The notes: a model not told the origin generated them from the letters alone. A stretch of 64,000 nucleotides of DNA from Heyndrickxia sporothermodurans (GCA_018333075.1 BORH01000013.1:1-64000), one strand, 5' to 3'; positions 1-9,061 are shown, numbered from the stretch's first letter. Program-made: numbers and translations.

Positions 1-84
1 CATTCCTTTGATGCTAATACAGAAAATTTAATAAAAAAGCAAATTCATGAATTAATGCTGTTCCATGTATATGATAACCGTTAA
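1..84 (+). CDS. 3' end of an unidentified gene (partial)
   Basis: The first frame is open from the left edge to a TAA at 82-84 and gives the last 27 residues of a protein, ending HVYDNR. The piece is too short to assign. Another gene with its own ribosome site follows 80 bp later. It could be an accidental open frame, but the codon choice is like that of the neighbours. Confidence 0.45.
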   Translation, partial: HSFDANTENLIKKQIHELMLFHVYDNR

Positions 85-166
85 TAATTACCAACATTCA
101 ATTCCTCTAAATGCTCAAACTAAACTCAACAGAGGGAATTTTGACTTTTAAGGAGGAGCTTGCTCA

Positions 167-355
167 ATGGGTAAAAAAGAACCGGAATTTCTTCCAGATA
201 CACATCATGAAGGCAAGGATCATTTCTATTTAGATGTTGATCGAATGGTCAACGAGGGAATGTCTGGTGGATCTGTTCACATGCGTGCAGATTCAACTAA
301 TATTGAAGAAGCTGTTGATTTCTTTCCTGAAGATCCACCAAAAGAAATTGACTAA
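167..355 (+). CDS. small hypothetical protein, 62 aa, acidic
   Basis: A perfect AAGGAGG ribosome site (150-156) lies 10 bp before the ATG. The product is 62 residues, rich in Asp, Glu and His, with no membrane segment or signal peptide, and ends PPKEID. I do not recognise the family with certainty. It resembles the many short conserved cytosolic proteins of Bacillaceae. A hairpin terminator follows at once, so it is probably a one-gene transcript. Confidence 0.7.
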   Translation: MGKKEPEFLPDTHHEGKDHFYLDVDRMVNEGMSGGSVHMRADSTNIEEAVDFFPEDPPKEID

Positions 356-364
356 CGATGATGA

Positions 365-416
365 GGCAGTTCACTGTATAGTTATTCTACTTTGCAGTGA
401 GTTGTCTCTATTTTTT
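365..416 (+). terminator. terminator of the 62-aa gene
   Basis: A 12-bp stem (365-376 with 395-406, with G-T wobbles) is followed by a T-rich tail ending in six T. It starts 10 bp after the stop codon at 355. Confidence 0.65.
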
Positions 417-559
417 GTAGAATCATTTGAATGATTTCAGTATATTTTATAAAATTAATTTATTACGAAGTTTTTCACAAGCAATATTCTTAATTCTCTT
501 TATTCAATTTCCAAGGAACGAATGAAAAAACACAATTAATTTTAAAGAAGGATTATTTT

Positions 560-1468
560 ATGATAAATAAGCTAAAAAAACGATTTCCTGATGCAGTAAT
601 ACAATCAAACCCAATCAGACATTCAAAAATGATTTGGTTTTATATAAGTCAAAACGAACAATATATTGGTATTCCAATAGCAGATTTAACTCACTCAGAA
701 ATAGACCTTTTAAAAACACTTTTTCCGGTCTATCAAGAGGAGATCACATATAACAAATCTACCCAATCCAAAAAGTGGTATGATTATATATTCAGTGAAT
801 CACCTTCATTGCCAATGGATAATATACATAAAGAATTTCGCTTAATCCAATTTTCTATTTCAGAAAATAAAGAGGCATTTGATGTAGAGAGCTTGCAAGA
901 TGTACTAAAAACTATATTTCCTCATGAAGTGGTTATTGTATTTTCCTCTGAAAATGCCGGGGTTATTATCGAGGAAAAGCAAGAATATCTATTAACTTCA
1001 CAAGAATTACAAACTTCTATTAATGCTTTAGAAAGTGATTTTTATTTTAAAATCCATTTTTATATCGGACAATTTAATGAGCTAGATAAAGGGCTGAAAG
1101 CTCATTTTAAATTAGAGCAAGACCTATTTTTATTTGCTCAAAAAGAGATGTCGAAGGAAAGAATTTTTTCTCTAAACAATGTTTTTCCTTTATATATACT
1201 AAAAAACATTCCCTATGAAATTCGCTCCTCTTTTTTCAACCATATCTATCATATATTTAAGGAAGATCGGGAGCTACGTAGAACAATAAAGCTTTATTTG
1301 GAAAATCACTCAAATGCGAGCTTGACCGCTAAACAGCTATTTTTACATCGAAATAGTTTACAATATCGGATTGATAAATTCACTGATAAAACAGGATTCG
1401 ACTTAAAATCTTTTCCTCATGCCGTCATTGTTTATCTAGCTTGCTTGGATTATGAATACGACTTATAA
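560..1468 (+). CDS. yxkF: PucR/CdaR-type helix-turn-helix regulator
   Basis: This is a 302-residue cytosolic protein. Its last ~65 residues have the PucR/CdaR C-terminal helix-turn-helix pattern: a hydrophobic block, LFLHRNSLQYRIDKF, then a final helix. The N-terminal ~230 residues show no recognised sensor motif. The start is supported by an AAGAAGG-like site before ATG 560. It lies directly upstream of the msmX gene in the same direction, as yxkF does in B. subtilis, so the symbol rests on context plus domain. A role in controlling sugar-import genes is inference. Confidence 0.75.
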   Translation: MINKLKKRFPDAVIQSNPIRHSKMIWFYISQNEQYIGIPIADLTHSEIDLLKTLFPVYQEEITYNKSTQSKKWYDYIFSESPSLPMDNIHKEFRLIQFSISENKEAFDVESLQDVLKTIFPHEVVIVFSSENAGVIIEEKQEYLLTSQELQTSINALESDFYFKIHFYIGQFNELDKGLKAHFKLEQDLFLFAQKEMSKERIFSLNNVFPLYILKNIPYEIRSSFFNHIYHIFKEDRELRRTIKLYLENHSNASLTAKQLFLHRNSLQYRIDKFTDKTGFDLKSFPHAVIVYLACLDYEYDL

Positions 1469-1593
1469 AGGAAGGTTCCCTTTTCATATGTAGTTATTGA
1501 TAGTACGTTTTATATAACCAAACATTATCACACCCTAATGACAGTTTGCCTAATTTTTCGGAATATTTTTTGTGCATGGTGTCCATATACGTT

Positions 1594-1607
1594 TGAAAAG
1601 GCTTTCT
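1594..1607 (+). promoter_or_regulatory. candidate CcpA cre site upstream of msmX
   Basis: The sequence TGAAAAGGCTTTCT matches the cre consensus TGWAARCGYTWNCW at 13 of 14 positions; the mismatch is the central C. It lies 43 bp upstream of the msmX start. Carbon-catabolite control of a shared sugar-import ATPase is plausible, but no promoter could be placed with confidence around it. Confidence 0.35.
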
Positions 1608-1649
1608 TTATTATTCTTAATAAGAGAAGAATTAAAGGAGGAACCTACA

Positions 1650-2750
1650 TTGGCAGAAATTATTTTAGATCATGTTTACAAAGTATATGACAATAAGGTA
1701 ACAGCAGTAACAGATTTTAATTTACATATTAAAGATAAGGAATTCATCGTATTTGTCGGACCGTCTGGTTGTGGTAAATCAACGACATTACGTATGATTG
1801 CTGGATTAGAAGAAATATCTAAAGGTGATTTTTTTATTGATGGCAAACGTGTGAATGACGTACCGCCAAAGGACAGAGATATTGCGATGGTTTTTCAGAA
1901 CTACGCTCTATACCCACATATGACAGTCTATGACAATATGGCATTTGGACTTAAGCTAAGAAAAGTGCCTAAACCAGAAATAGATAAGCGAGTAAAAGAA
2001 GCTGCAAAAATTTTGGGACTGGAAGAATATTTAAAACGTAAGCCAAAAGCATTATCTGGTGGACAGAGACAACGTGTAGCACTTGGTCGTGCAATTGTTC
2101 GTGACCCTAAGGTTTTCTTAATGGATGAGCCTCTTTCAAACTTGGATGCCAAGCTACGTGTTCAAATGCGTGCAGAAATTGCAAAGCTGCATCAACGCTT
2201 ACAACCAACTACAATTTACGTAACACATGACCAAACCGAAGCTATGACAATGGCAACACGAATCGTTGTTATGAAAGATGGGGTTATTCAACAGGTTGGA
2301 ACTCCAAAAGAAGTGTATGACCATCCAAGAAATGTATTCGTAGCTGGATTTATCGGATCACCGGCTATGAACTTCTTTAAAGGAAAAATTGAAGATGGAC
2401 ATTTCGTCATTAACAAAGAGCTTAAATTTGCTATTCCAGATGGAAAACTGAAAATCCTTCGCGAGCAAAATTTAATTGGAAAAGACGTAATTTTTGGTGT
2501 AAGACCAGAAGATATCCATGATGAGCCATTATTTATCAACTCTTCACCAGGAACTAAATTTACAACTACTATTGATGTTTCCGAGTTAACAGGAGCAGAA
2601 ACCATGCTTTATTCTCAACTTGGTGGACAAGAATTCGTTTCACGTGTTGATTCACGCTCTGATATTAAGCCAGGAGATAAGCTTGAGCTTGCATTTGATA
2701 TGAATAAAGGACATTTCTTTAACCCAGATACAGAAGAACGAATTGGATAA
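1650..2750 (+). CDS. msmX: MsmX-type multi-sugar ABC importer ATPase
   Basis: The ATP-binding subunit energises several carbohydrate ABC importers (maltodextrin, arabino- and galacto-oligosaccharides in B. subtilis) from the inner membrane face. Visible motifs are Walker A GPSGCGKST, signature LSGGQRQR, Walker B VFLMDEPLS and the H-loop VTHDQTEA. A C-terminal regulatory/OB-type domain runs from about residue 240 and includes FGVRPEDIH. I chose TTG 1650 (366 aa) because AAAGGAGG lies just before it and the protein then begins like MsmX; an upstream in-frame ATG at 1572 would add 26 unrelated residues. No permease is adjacent, which fits a shared ATPase. Confidence 0.93.
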   Translation: MAEIILDHVYKVYDNKVTAVTDFNLHIKDKEFIVFVGPSGCGKSTTLRMIAGLEEISKGDFFIDGKRVNDVPPKDRDIAMVFQNYALYPHMTVYDNMAFGLKLRKVPKPEIDKRVKEAAKILGLEEYLKRKPKALSGGQRQRVALGRAIVRDPKVFLMDEPLSNLDAKLRVQMRAEIAKLHQRLQPTTIYVTHDQTEAMTMATRIVVMKDGVIQQVGTPKEVYDHPRNVFVAGFIGSPAMNFFKGKIEDGHFVINKELKFAIPDGKLKILREQNLIGKDVIFGVRPEDIHDEPLFINSSPGTKFTTTIDVSELTGAETMLYSQLGGQEFVSRVDSRSDIKPGDKLELAFDMNKGHFFNPDTEERIG

Positions 2751-2760
2751 TTACTTATGA

Positions 2761-2788
2761 CAAGCAATCAGTTAACACTGATTGCTTG
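2761..2788 (+). terminator. msmX terminator, shared with the convergent gene
   Basis: A perfect 11-bp stem (2761-2771 with 2778-2788) with a 6-base loop is followed by a short T tract. It starts 10 bp after the msmX stop. The stop codon of the opposing zinc-ribbon gene lies in the loop, so it may serve both strands. Confidence 0.75.
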
Positions 2789-3026
2789 TTTCAATATTTA
2801 ATTGAATATCAGCCCCACATCTCGAGCATTGGAATAAATGAACACATTCATTTTTTAGAGAACTGTTCGGATCCCCGTCAACAAGCTTCATTAAATCTAT
2901 ATCCATATAAGGACTATAGTCACCATAATAATCGTAAATTCTTCCCAGATCCTTCATAGTTCCATTACAGGAAGGACATTCTAATACTTTATTATGCATT
3001 CCATTACACAACGGACACACATCCAT
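2772..3026 (-). CDS. small cysteine-rich zinc-ribbon-like protein, 84 aa
   Basis: The 84-residue product has seven cysteines in CxxC-type pairs (C4/C7, C17/C20, C67/C70, plus C61), which suggests zinc coordination by two treble-clef or ribbon knuckles. The middle is acidic and Tyr-rich. The start is supported by GATGGTGG before the ATG. Partner and function are unknown. Its promoter region contains a 42-bp near-perfect palindrome (3039-3080). It lies between msmX and a SASP gene, converging on msmX. Confidence 0.75.
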   Translation of the reverse strand: MDVCPLCNGMHNKVLECPSCNGTMKDLGRIYDYYGDYSPYMDIDLMKLVDGDPNSSLKNECVHLFQCSRCGADIQLNIETSNQC

Positions 3027-3038
3027 TTTACCACCATC

Positions 3039-3080
3039 TATTCTTCACAAATTCTTCTTAAGAAAAGTTTGTGAAGAATA
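3039..3080. repeat. 42-bp near-perfect palindrome
   Basis: Nineteen of 21 position pairs are complementary about the centre at 3059/3060; the outer 13 bp are perfect (TATTCTTCACAAA with TTTGTGAAGAATA). It begins 12 bp upstream of the minus-strand zinc-ribbon gene, where its promoter or leader should be. There is no T-run directly after it on either strand, so an operator or a leader hairpin is more likely than a terminator. Confidence 0.8.
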
Positions 3081-3172
3081 GCTAATAATATTCTTATCTT
3101 TTTAAAGTTAAGAATGAAATTATGAAACTTTCCAAGTAGATTTTAAGGAAATAATTCCCTAAGATACTGACA

Positions 3173-3201
3173 GTATATTTTTTTTAAAAGAAAACATAAT
3201 A
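3173..3201 (+). promoter_or_regulatory. sigma-F/sigma-G-type forespore promoter of the SASP gene
   Basis: GTATA (3173-3177) fits the -35 pattern GHATR, and CATAATA (3195-3201) fits the -10 pattern CATWHTA, with a 17-bp spacer. This is the arrangement known for forespore genes such as ssp. Transcription would begin near 3208 and include the tRNA-like element before the spore protein gene. Confidence 0.7.
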
Positions 3202-3231
3202 CTTAGTACAAAGCAATATTTCATAATTCAC

Positions 3232-3303
3232 TGGGTTATACCATAGATGGTTACACAGCTTTATATAACTGTGTTGCTGGTGCAAGTCCAGCTAGCCCAA
3301 CCA
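3232..3303 (+). ncRNA. tRNA-like element in the leader of the SASP gene
   Basis: The 72 nt fold like a tRNA with a degenerate left half. A 7-bp acceptor stem (3232-3238 with 3293-3299, one G-T) is followed by A and CCA at 3300-3303. The T arm is canonical in size: 5-bp stem GCTGG/CCAGC around the 7-base loop TGCAAGT (3276-3292). The D-arm region is a stunted hairpin (3241-3250). The middle arm has a 6-bp stem, ACACAG/CTGTGT (3253-3274), with a 10-base loop instead of 7, so no anticodon can be assigned. It lies after the forespore-type promoter and 28 bp before the SASP start. Bacillus cereus is known to make a stationary-phase tRNA-like RNA; whether this is a relative is inference. Confidence 0.6.
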
Positions 3304-3331
3304 TAAAAATTTATGAGGAGATGACAGAATC

Positions 3332-3541
3332 ATGGCAAGAAACAACAACTCAAACCAATTAGTAGCTCCAGGAGCTCAACAAGCAATTGATCAAATGAAA
3401 TATGAAATTGCTCAAGAATTTGGCGTTAACCTTGGTGCAGATACAACTTCTCGCGCTAATGGATCTGTTGGAGGAGAAATCACAAAGCGTCTTGTTCATA
3501 TGGCTGAACAACAACTTGGCGGCGGCTTTTCTCAACAATAA
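3332..3541 (+). CDS. alpha/beta-type small acid-soluble spore protein
   Basis: The 69-residue product coats and protects forespore DNA. It shows the two conserved blocks of alpha/beta SASPs: the N-terminal half with the germination-protease target region [18 protein letters not shown], and the C-terminal [24 protein letters not shown] precedes the ATG. A forespore promoter and tRNA-like leader lie upstream and a strong terminator downstream, so it is monocistronic. Which ssp paralogue it is cannot be told from one copy. Confidence 0.95.
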   Translation: MARNNNSNQLVAPGAQQAIDQMKYEIAQEFGVNLGADTTSRANGSVGGEITKRLVHMAEQQLGGGFSQQ

Positions 3542-3568
3542 TTGAACATAACTGAATACTAATGGATA

Positions 3569-3605
3569 GAAAGGAGACATATTTTTATGTCTCCTTTCAT
3601 TTTTA
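3569..3605 (+). terminator. SASP gene terminator
   Basis: A perfect 13-bp stem (3569-3581 with 3586-3598) with a TTTT loop is followed by ATTTTT, 27 bp after the stop codon. Confidence 0.9.
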
Positions 3606-3683
3606 AGTTTAATAAACACACTAGCAAAGAAAAGGAACTATCTCACATTTTTCTTATAAGACAGTCCCACATTTCTACTTCCT

Positions 3684-5066
3684 TTATAAATTTACCATTT
3701 TCTTAGGGTCAATCCATTGATCATATTGTTCCTCTGTCAGATAGCCTGTTTTTATTGCAGCTTCTTTTAAAGTTGAACCATCTTTAAAGGCAAGCTTTGC
3801 AATTTCAGCTGCCTTTTCGTATCCAATATGTGGGTTTAATGCGGTTACTAGCATTAAAGAACGATTAACATTTTCCTCTATAACCTCTGTATTGGGTTCA
3901 ATGCCCACAGCACAATTTTTATTAAATGAAATGATTGAATCTGCAAGTAATCGAACAGATTGAAGGAAGTTATAAATAATAACAGGTTTAAAGACGTTCA
4001 ATTCAAAATTACCTTGGCTTGCAGCAATTCCAATCGTCGCATCATTTCCAAATATCTGGGCAGCCACCATGGTTAATGCTTCAGATTGTGTAGGATTTAC
4101 TTTTCCAGGCATAATCGAGCTCCCTGGCTCATTTGCAGGTATGCTAATTTCTCCAATACCACTTCTTGGTCCACTGGCAAGCCATCTTACATCATTTGCA
4201 ATCTTCATCAAGTCAGCCGCAAGTCCTTTTAAGGCTCCATGTACATAAACCATTTCATCATGGCTCGTTAATGCATGGAATTTATTATCTGAGGAACGGA
4301 AAGGATAACCTGTTTGGTTATGTAAATATTTTGCTACTTTATCACCAAAAGTAGGATCAGCATTTATTCCTGTTCCAACTGCTGTACCACCAATCGCTAA
4401 ATTTAGAAGATGAGCAGCACCTTCTTGAACCATTCTTTCACTTTTTTCTAGCATCGCTCTCCAACCGCTTATTTCTTGTCCGAGTGTCAATGGTGTTGCA
4501 TCCTGTAAATGTGTTCTTCCAATTTTAATAATATTCATAAATTCCTTTTCCTTTTTAGAAAAGGTTTCTTTTAATTGTTTCGTTGCAGGCAACAGTTTCT
4601 CTTGCAATTCTGTGTAAGCAGCAATATGCATAGCTGTTGGAAATGTATCATTTGAGCTTTGTGACATATTGATATCATCATTTGGATGAATTTTGTCTTC
4701 TATTTCTTTTTTTGATAAATGTTCATTAGCTCTTCTAGCTAAAACTTCATTAACATTCATATTTGACTGAGTCCCGCTTCCTGTTTGCCAAACAACTAAA
4801 GGAAAATGATCATCAAATTTACCTTCCAAAACTTCATTACATGCATCTACAATTGCTTCCTGCTTTTGTTCAGTTAGCTTTCCTAATTCATGATTGGCAA
4901 TGGCAGCAGCTTTTTTTAATTGAGCAAATGCTTTAATAATTTCTAAAGGCATTTTTTCTGTTCCAATTTTGAAATTTTCTTTACTACGCTGTGTTTGAGC
5001 ACCCCAATATTTCTCAGCAGGTACCTTTATTTCCCCTAACGTATCTCTTTCAATTCGGAATTGCAT
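3684..5066 (-). CDS. fumC: class II fumarate hydratase
   Basis: It converts fumarate to malate in the citric acid cycle, as a cytosolic iron-free tetramer. The fumarase/aspartase signature [13 protein letters not shown] is present, with upstream SGTQSNMN and the SSND region ([14 protein letters not shown]). The length of 460 aa is typical. ATG 5066 was chosen because TAGGAGTGA lies before it and the protein then begins [11 protein letters not shown] like B. subtilis CitG; an in-frame start at 5099 lacks a site. It is a single gene. The neighbours are not TCA genes. Confidence 0.95.
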   Translation of the reverse strand: MQFRIERDTLGEIKVPAEKYWGAQTQRSKENFKIGTEKMPLEIIKAFAQLKKAAAIANHELGKLTEQKQEAIVDACNEVLEGKFDDHFPLVVWQTGSGTQSNMNVNEVLARRANEHLSKKEIEDKIHPNDDINMSQSSNDTFPTAMHIAAYTELQEKLLPATKQLKETFSKKEKEFMNIIKIGRTHLQDATPLTLGQEISGWRAMLEKSERMVQEGAAHLLNLAIGGTAVGTGINADPTFGDKVAKYLHNQTGYPFRSSDNKFHALTSHDEMVYVHGALKGLAADLMKIANDVRWLASGPRSGIGEISIPANEPGSSIMPGKVNPTQSEALTMVAAQIFGNDATIGIAASQGNFELNVFKPVIIYNFLQSVRLLADSIISFNKNCAVGIEPNTEVIEENVNRSLMLVTALNPHIGYEKAAEIAKLAFKDGSTLKEAAIKTGYLTEEQYDQWIDPKKMVNL

Positions 5067-5240
5067 TTTACTATCACTCCTAATCATGTAAAGTTCCATA
5101 TTATTTTCTCACAACTTCTCAATAATTTCATAAATAAAGCGTTGCATAACAAAACTCTTACTCATCATTATGTACATATTTAGAAAAATTAGGTATACAA
5201 TGAAAAACCGCTCATAAAAAAATGCATTCACAAAAGATAA

Positions 5241-5268
5241 AAAAGCATTCCTTAAACGAAATGCTTTT
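5241..5268 (-). terminator. terminator of the MFS gene
   Basis: A 9-bp stem (5241-5249 with 5260-5268) is followed on the minus strand by a T-rich tract, just past the stop at 5279. Confidence 0.75.
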
Positions 5269-5278
5269 TAAGTTAAAG

Positions 5279-6550
5279 TTAAACAGTTGATGAATGCTTT
5301 ACAATTTTTATTTCTTGTTTAGATAATTTCGGAAGAACCATCATATAGTAAATAGCGGCAAGAATGAGACCTCCACCAACAATACAATAAAGACCTTCTA
5401 TCGTTAAAAATTTTTGAAATGAAGCGCTAATAAACGCTAGTGTAATTGTTTGTGAAAACATCATTAAAGGACTAATCCATCCTTGTACACGGCCCATATA
5501 TTTTTTATCAACAATACTTGGCATCCAGCCTCCGAGTGAGATATTAACAAGCGGCAGGGTTAATGCTGAAATAAATATCAGGATGAAAAACATTGGTAAG
5601 TTACTAGAATATCCTGAAAGAACAACGAATGAACCGGTAATTAACAAGCCAATTATGATTCCTTGATGAAATCTCATTTTCTGAATAATGATCGAAGAAA
5701 GGACACTTCCAATTAAAATACCAGAGCCAAAGATGACACCTAATACTACTGAGTATTCTTCATATGTTTGAGGGGCTAGCTTATACTTTAAAATAAATAT
5801 TGGCATAACTGAAAACCCGCCATTAACAATCCCAAAAATAAAGAATCCGACAATTAAAGAACGAAGGAGCTTGTTTTTAAGAATATACAATGCACCCGTT
5901 TTAAAATCTTTCATTACAAAAGCAATATTTAAGTCTCTCCATTTATGAATCCCATTCGGCAAACGAACTTCCTCTGAAATTTTACAAGCTCTCATTAAAA
6001 GCCCACTAACGATGAATGATAACGCATCAATGATGATTGCACCGTAAACACCAGTAAAGCGATAAGCTAATATCCCAAGTGCACCGCCAAATAGCATAAA
6101 CAGACTAGAAACCATTTGATTTAAACCGGCGGATGTTGCATAGTCATCCTTAGACAATACTCCTTGTAATATTCCGCTTTCTGCTGGAAAAAAGAATTTA
6201 GAAATGGCACTTCTAAGAAATAAAACCGCAAATATCAACGGCATCCAACCAATATATATAGCTCCAATTAAAACTATTGATAGGAAGCTGCTTATCATAT
6301 CACAATTAAAAGCAATTTTCTGTCGATCCATACGATCCGCTAAAACCCCTACAAGAAAAAAGACAGCTAATGTTGGCAATGAGTACATCATTTCAGTTAT
6401 AGATGCATATGCAGGTTGATTTGAAAACCGATCAAGTAAATAAAATGTAAATGCTGTAATACCGATGACACTTCCCATTTGAGAGGTGAAGTTTGCAAAA
6501 AACAATTTTACAAAAATAGGATTCATAAATATTTCCTTGAATTTTTTCAT
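5279..6550 (-). CDS. major facilitator superfamily transporter
   Basis: The 423-residue membrane protein has about twelve hydrophobic segments and the MFS loop 2-3 motif as GVLADRMDRQKIAF, which marks an MFS_3-type drug or small-molecule exporter related to the macrolide-efflux/enterobactin-exporter group. AAGAGG precedes the ATG. It is monocistronic with its own terminator. The substrate is not visible from the sequence. Confidence 0.85.
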   Translation of the reverse strand: MKKFKEIFMNPIFVKLFFANFTSQMGSVIGITAFTFYLLDRFSNQPAYASITEMMYSLPTLAVFFLVGVLADRMDRQKIAFNCDMISSFLSIVLIGAIYIGWMPLIFAVLFLRSAISKFFFPAESGILQGVLSKDDYATSAGLNQMVSSLFMLFGGALGILAYRFTGVYGAIIIDALSFIVSGLLMRACKISEEVRLPNGIHKWRDLNIAFVMKDFKTGALYILKNKLLRSLIVGFFIFGIVNGGFSVMPIFILKYKLAPQTYEEYSVVLGVIFGSGILIGSVLSSIIIQKMRFHQGIIIGLLITGSFVVLSGYSSNLPMFFILIFISALTLPLVNISLGGWMPSIVDKKYMGRVQGWISPLMMFSQTITLAFISASFQKFLTIEGLYCIVGGGLILAAIYYMMVLPKLSKQEIKIVKHSSTV

Positions 6551-6682
6551 TTCTTATACCTCTTTTTGTTTGATTTTTCTATATTATAAAATTGTTTTTT
6601 AACCTATTGCAGGTTCTCATGTTGGTTTCTATATCGGTCTACAGGCTGATTTCATTTTCCCTATCGGACTAAAAAAATAAAA

Positions 6683-6710
6683 AGCACCTAAACCAATAGG
6701 TTCAGATGCT
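6683..6710 (-). terminator. terminator of the penicillin-binding protein gene
   Basis: A 12-bp stem with G-T wobbles (6683-6694 with 6699-6710) is followed by a long T tract on the minus strand, 26 bp beyond the stop. Confidence 0.8.
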
Positions 6711-6736
6711 ATCTTATTAAGGTGTTATCCACCTTT

Positions 6737-8803
6737 TTAAAACCCTTTAATCTTTTCTTTTATTTTTTCCTCAAGACTCTTCCAAAGGCTTTTTCCCTCT
6801 TCGATTTTTCCTTTTAATTTTTCAGAACCTTGTTTTAGTTTTTCATTGAATTCTTTTGCTTTTGTTCTAAAAGGATGATCCTCTTCTTCTTTTTTCTTTA
6901 TTTGAGTATTTACAGAATCTGTATCAAAATTAGCGGAATCTGTATACTTCAATGTACTTTTCATAATGGTTTGAAAAATTGGTACGACACCTTGAGAGCT
7001 TAATCCTGATAAATAATGGTCTTTATCTGTATGGTCATACCCAATCCAAACCGCACCAACAAGATTTGGTGTGTAACCTACAAACCATTGATCAGATGTG
7101 CCATTAATATCATTATATGGTACCTGTGTTGACCCTGTTTTTCCTGCAATTTGGTAACCAGGAACATTTACTCCCTTTCCAGTCCCTGACTCTACTACAT
7201 TTAAAAGCATCGAAGTCATTTCTTTAGCAGCTTTTTTACTTGTTACCTTCGATTCCTGTGGTTTTCTTTCAACAATGATTTTTCCAGTTGGTCCTACAAT
7301 TTTTGTAATAAGATGTCCGTCTTCCATTTTCCCTTCATTGGCAAATACTGAGTAAGCCTGTGCCATTTGAAAAGGAGATACACCTTTTGACAATCCACCT
7401 AATGCAATACTTAGATTTCGATCATTATCTGTTAATGGAATTCCAAATCTTTCAACTGCATCAATCCCTTTGTCAATTCCAATCTCATTTAATAACCAAA
7501 CTGTTGGAACATTTATAGAATCCTCAACCGCCTTATACATTGGTACTTCGCCTTGATATTGTCCATTGTAATTTTTAGGTGAATAGTTGTGTCCGAATGT
7601 CATTTTTTCGTCCTTTAACATCGAATCCGTTTCATATCCTTCTTCAAGTGCAGGTGTATAAACTGCCAATGGCTTAAAGACTGATCCAGGAGAGCGCTGC
7701 AACTGTGTTGCTCGGTTGAATCCACGAAATACCTTTTCTCCTCTTCCCCCAACTAATGCCCGTACTCCCCCTGATTTTGGATCTAATAGTACGGAACCAC
7801 TTTGAACAATCTTATCCCACTTTCCTGGTGGAAAATTGTAATTATTATTATATACTCCCTCTAAGGCCGATTGAATGTTTTGGTCCATTTCAGTATAAAT
7901 GCGATATCCACGTGTCATGATCTCATCTTGAGTTAAACCAAATTTTTTTACCGCCTCATCAAGAACTGCATCAACATAATACGGGTATTTTCCCTTTATA
8001 GGATCTTCCCCTTTATTTTCAAGTACCAATTGTTCTTTTTTAGCCTCTTCGTATTGCTGTTTGTTGATCATTCCATATTTTTTCATAGACCCAAGAACGA
8101 CATTTCTGCGTTTAATTGTCTTATCCATATGATTATATGGATCAAGCGCAGTTGGAGCATTTACCATTCCAGCTAATGCAGCTGCTTCACTTAAGGTTAG
8201 ATTATCAGCATTTTTTCCAAAATACGTTTTTGATGCCTTTTGAACACCATAAGCACCATGTCCAAAATAAACTTGATTTAAATACATTTCTAATATTTCA
8301 TCTTTTGTATATTTCTTTTCAATTTCTATAGCTAAAAATAATTCTTCAATTTTTCGCCTGTAAGTTCTTTCTGATGAAAGCAAAGCATTTTTAGTTAATT
8401 GTTGCGTTATTGTACTTCCGCCAGCAGTAATACCACCCGCAGCTATATTTTTGAAAAATGCGCTTGTCATCCCTTTTACATCAAATCCGCCATGTTTATA
8501 AAATCGATGATCCTCGATAGCCACAATAGCTTTTTTCAAATTATCCGGCATGTTTTTTATAGATACGCCTTCAGTACGATTTGCAGAAATTTTACTTGCT
8601 ACATCTCCATCTTTATCATAAATAACAGTAGATTGTTCCAAGCCTTTCTTTAATGATTCTACATTTGCTGTAGCTGCAAAATAACCAAAAAAGGCAAGAA
8701 AAGCTAATATACAAACAGAACCCACTAATAGAATAATTTGATTCATATGAGCTTTTTTCCATACTTTTTTTACAGCTCCACGAAATCGCTGTAATTGTTC
8801 CAT
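6737..8803 (-). CDS. pbpF: class A penicillin-binding protein (PbpF-like glycosyltransferase/transpeptidase)
   Basis: This bifunctional peptidoglycan synthase has one N-terminal membrane anchor (about residues 20-45) and an extracellular body. The GT51 domain shows EDHRFYKHGGFD with the catalytic Glu, GGSTITQQLTKN and RRKIEELFLA. The transpeptidase domain has SPGSVFKP (SxxK), DSIN (SxN) and KTGST. The C-terminal ~60 residues are Lys/Glu-rich and probably flexible. In B. subtilis the closest-looking homologue is PbpF, expressed in forespores; assignment among class A paralogues is inference. ATG 8803 (688 aa) is preferred, with GCAGGGA before it; a start at 8839 (700 aa) remains possible. Confidence 0.88.
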   Translation of the reverse strand: MEQLQRFRGAVKKVWKKAHMNQIILLVGSVCILAFLAFFGYFAATANVESLKKGLEQSTVIYDKDGDVASKISANRTEGVSIKNMPDNLKKAIVAIEDHRFYKHGGFDVKGMTSAFFKNIAAGGITAGGSTITQQLTKNALLSSERTYRRKIEELFLAIEIEKKYTKDEILEMYLNQVYFGHGAYGVQKASKTYFGKNADNLTLSEAAALAGMVNAPTALDPYNHMDKTIKRRNVVLGSMKKYGMINKQQYEEAKKEQLVLENKGEDPIKGKYPYYVDAVLDEAVKKFGLTQDEIMTRGYRIYTEMDQNIQSALEGVYNNNYNFPPGKWDKIVQSGSVLLDPKSGGVRALVGGRGEKVFRGFNRATQLQRSPGSVFKPLAVYTPALEEGYETDSMLKDEKMTFGHNYSPKNYNGQYQGEVPMYKAVEDSINVPTVWLLNEIGIDKGIDAVERFGIPLTDNDRNLSIALGGLSKGVSPFQMAQAYSVFANEGKMEDGHLITKIVGPTGKIIVERKPQESKVTSKKAAKEMTSMLLNVVESGTGKGVNVPGYQIAGKTGSTQVPYNDINGTSDQWFVGYTPNLVGAVWIGYDHTDKDHYLSGLSSQGVVPIFQTIMKSTLKYTDSANFDTDSVNTQIKKKEEEDHPFRTKAKEFNEKLKQGSEKLKGKIEEGKSLWKSLEEKIKEKIKGF

Positions 8804-9036
8804 ACTTTTCCCTGCTTTCAAATATTGGATATTAACCATTTATACCTACCGTAAAGCATATTATGTAACTTCATAAAAATCAATAATATTTAATTGTAAT
8901 ATAAAAAACCTTTCAATATTTATAAACCAATCTCATAACGAAAGTTTGTTCATTAAAAATAATTCTTCCTATTGGGCTTAAACGTAAATAAAATATTCAT
9001 GTTATCATTCTGAAATAAAATTTTTCTTTTCTATAT

Positions 9037-9061
9037 GTTAGCACCCTGCTATCAAGGGTAT
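9037..9061 (+). promoter_or_regulatory. sigma-B-like promoter of the universal stress protein gene
   Basis: A perfect sigma-B -10 GGGTAT (9056-9061) lies 13 bp after GTTAGC, a weak match to the -35 GTTTAA. It sits 31 bp before the start codon of a universal stress protein gene, a typical general-stress target. Confidence 0.4.

Noticed and set aside
1572-1649. N-terminal extension of MsmX from ATG 1572
   Set aside because: No ribosome site, unrelated residues, and TTG 1650 has a strong site and a family-typical start.
3276-3299. cobalamin riboswitch piece (GGTGCAAGTCC)
   Set aside because: The rest of the B12 element is absent and the bases fit a T arm plus acceptor strand better.
3232-3303. 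functional tRNA gene
   Set aside because: The D arm is too short and the middle loop has 10 bases, so no anticodon can be read; called tRNA-like instead.
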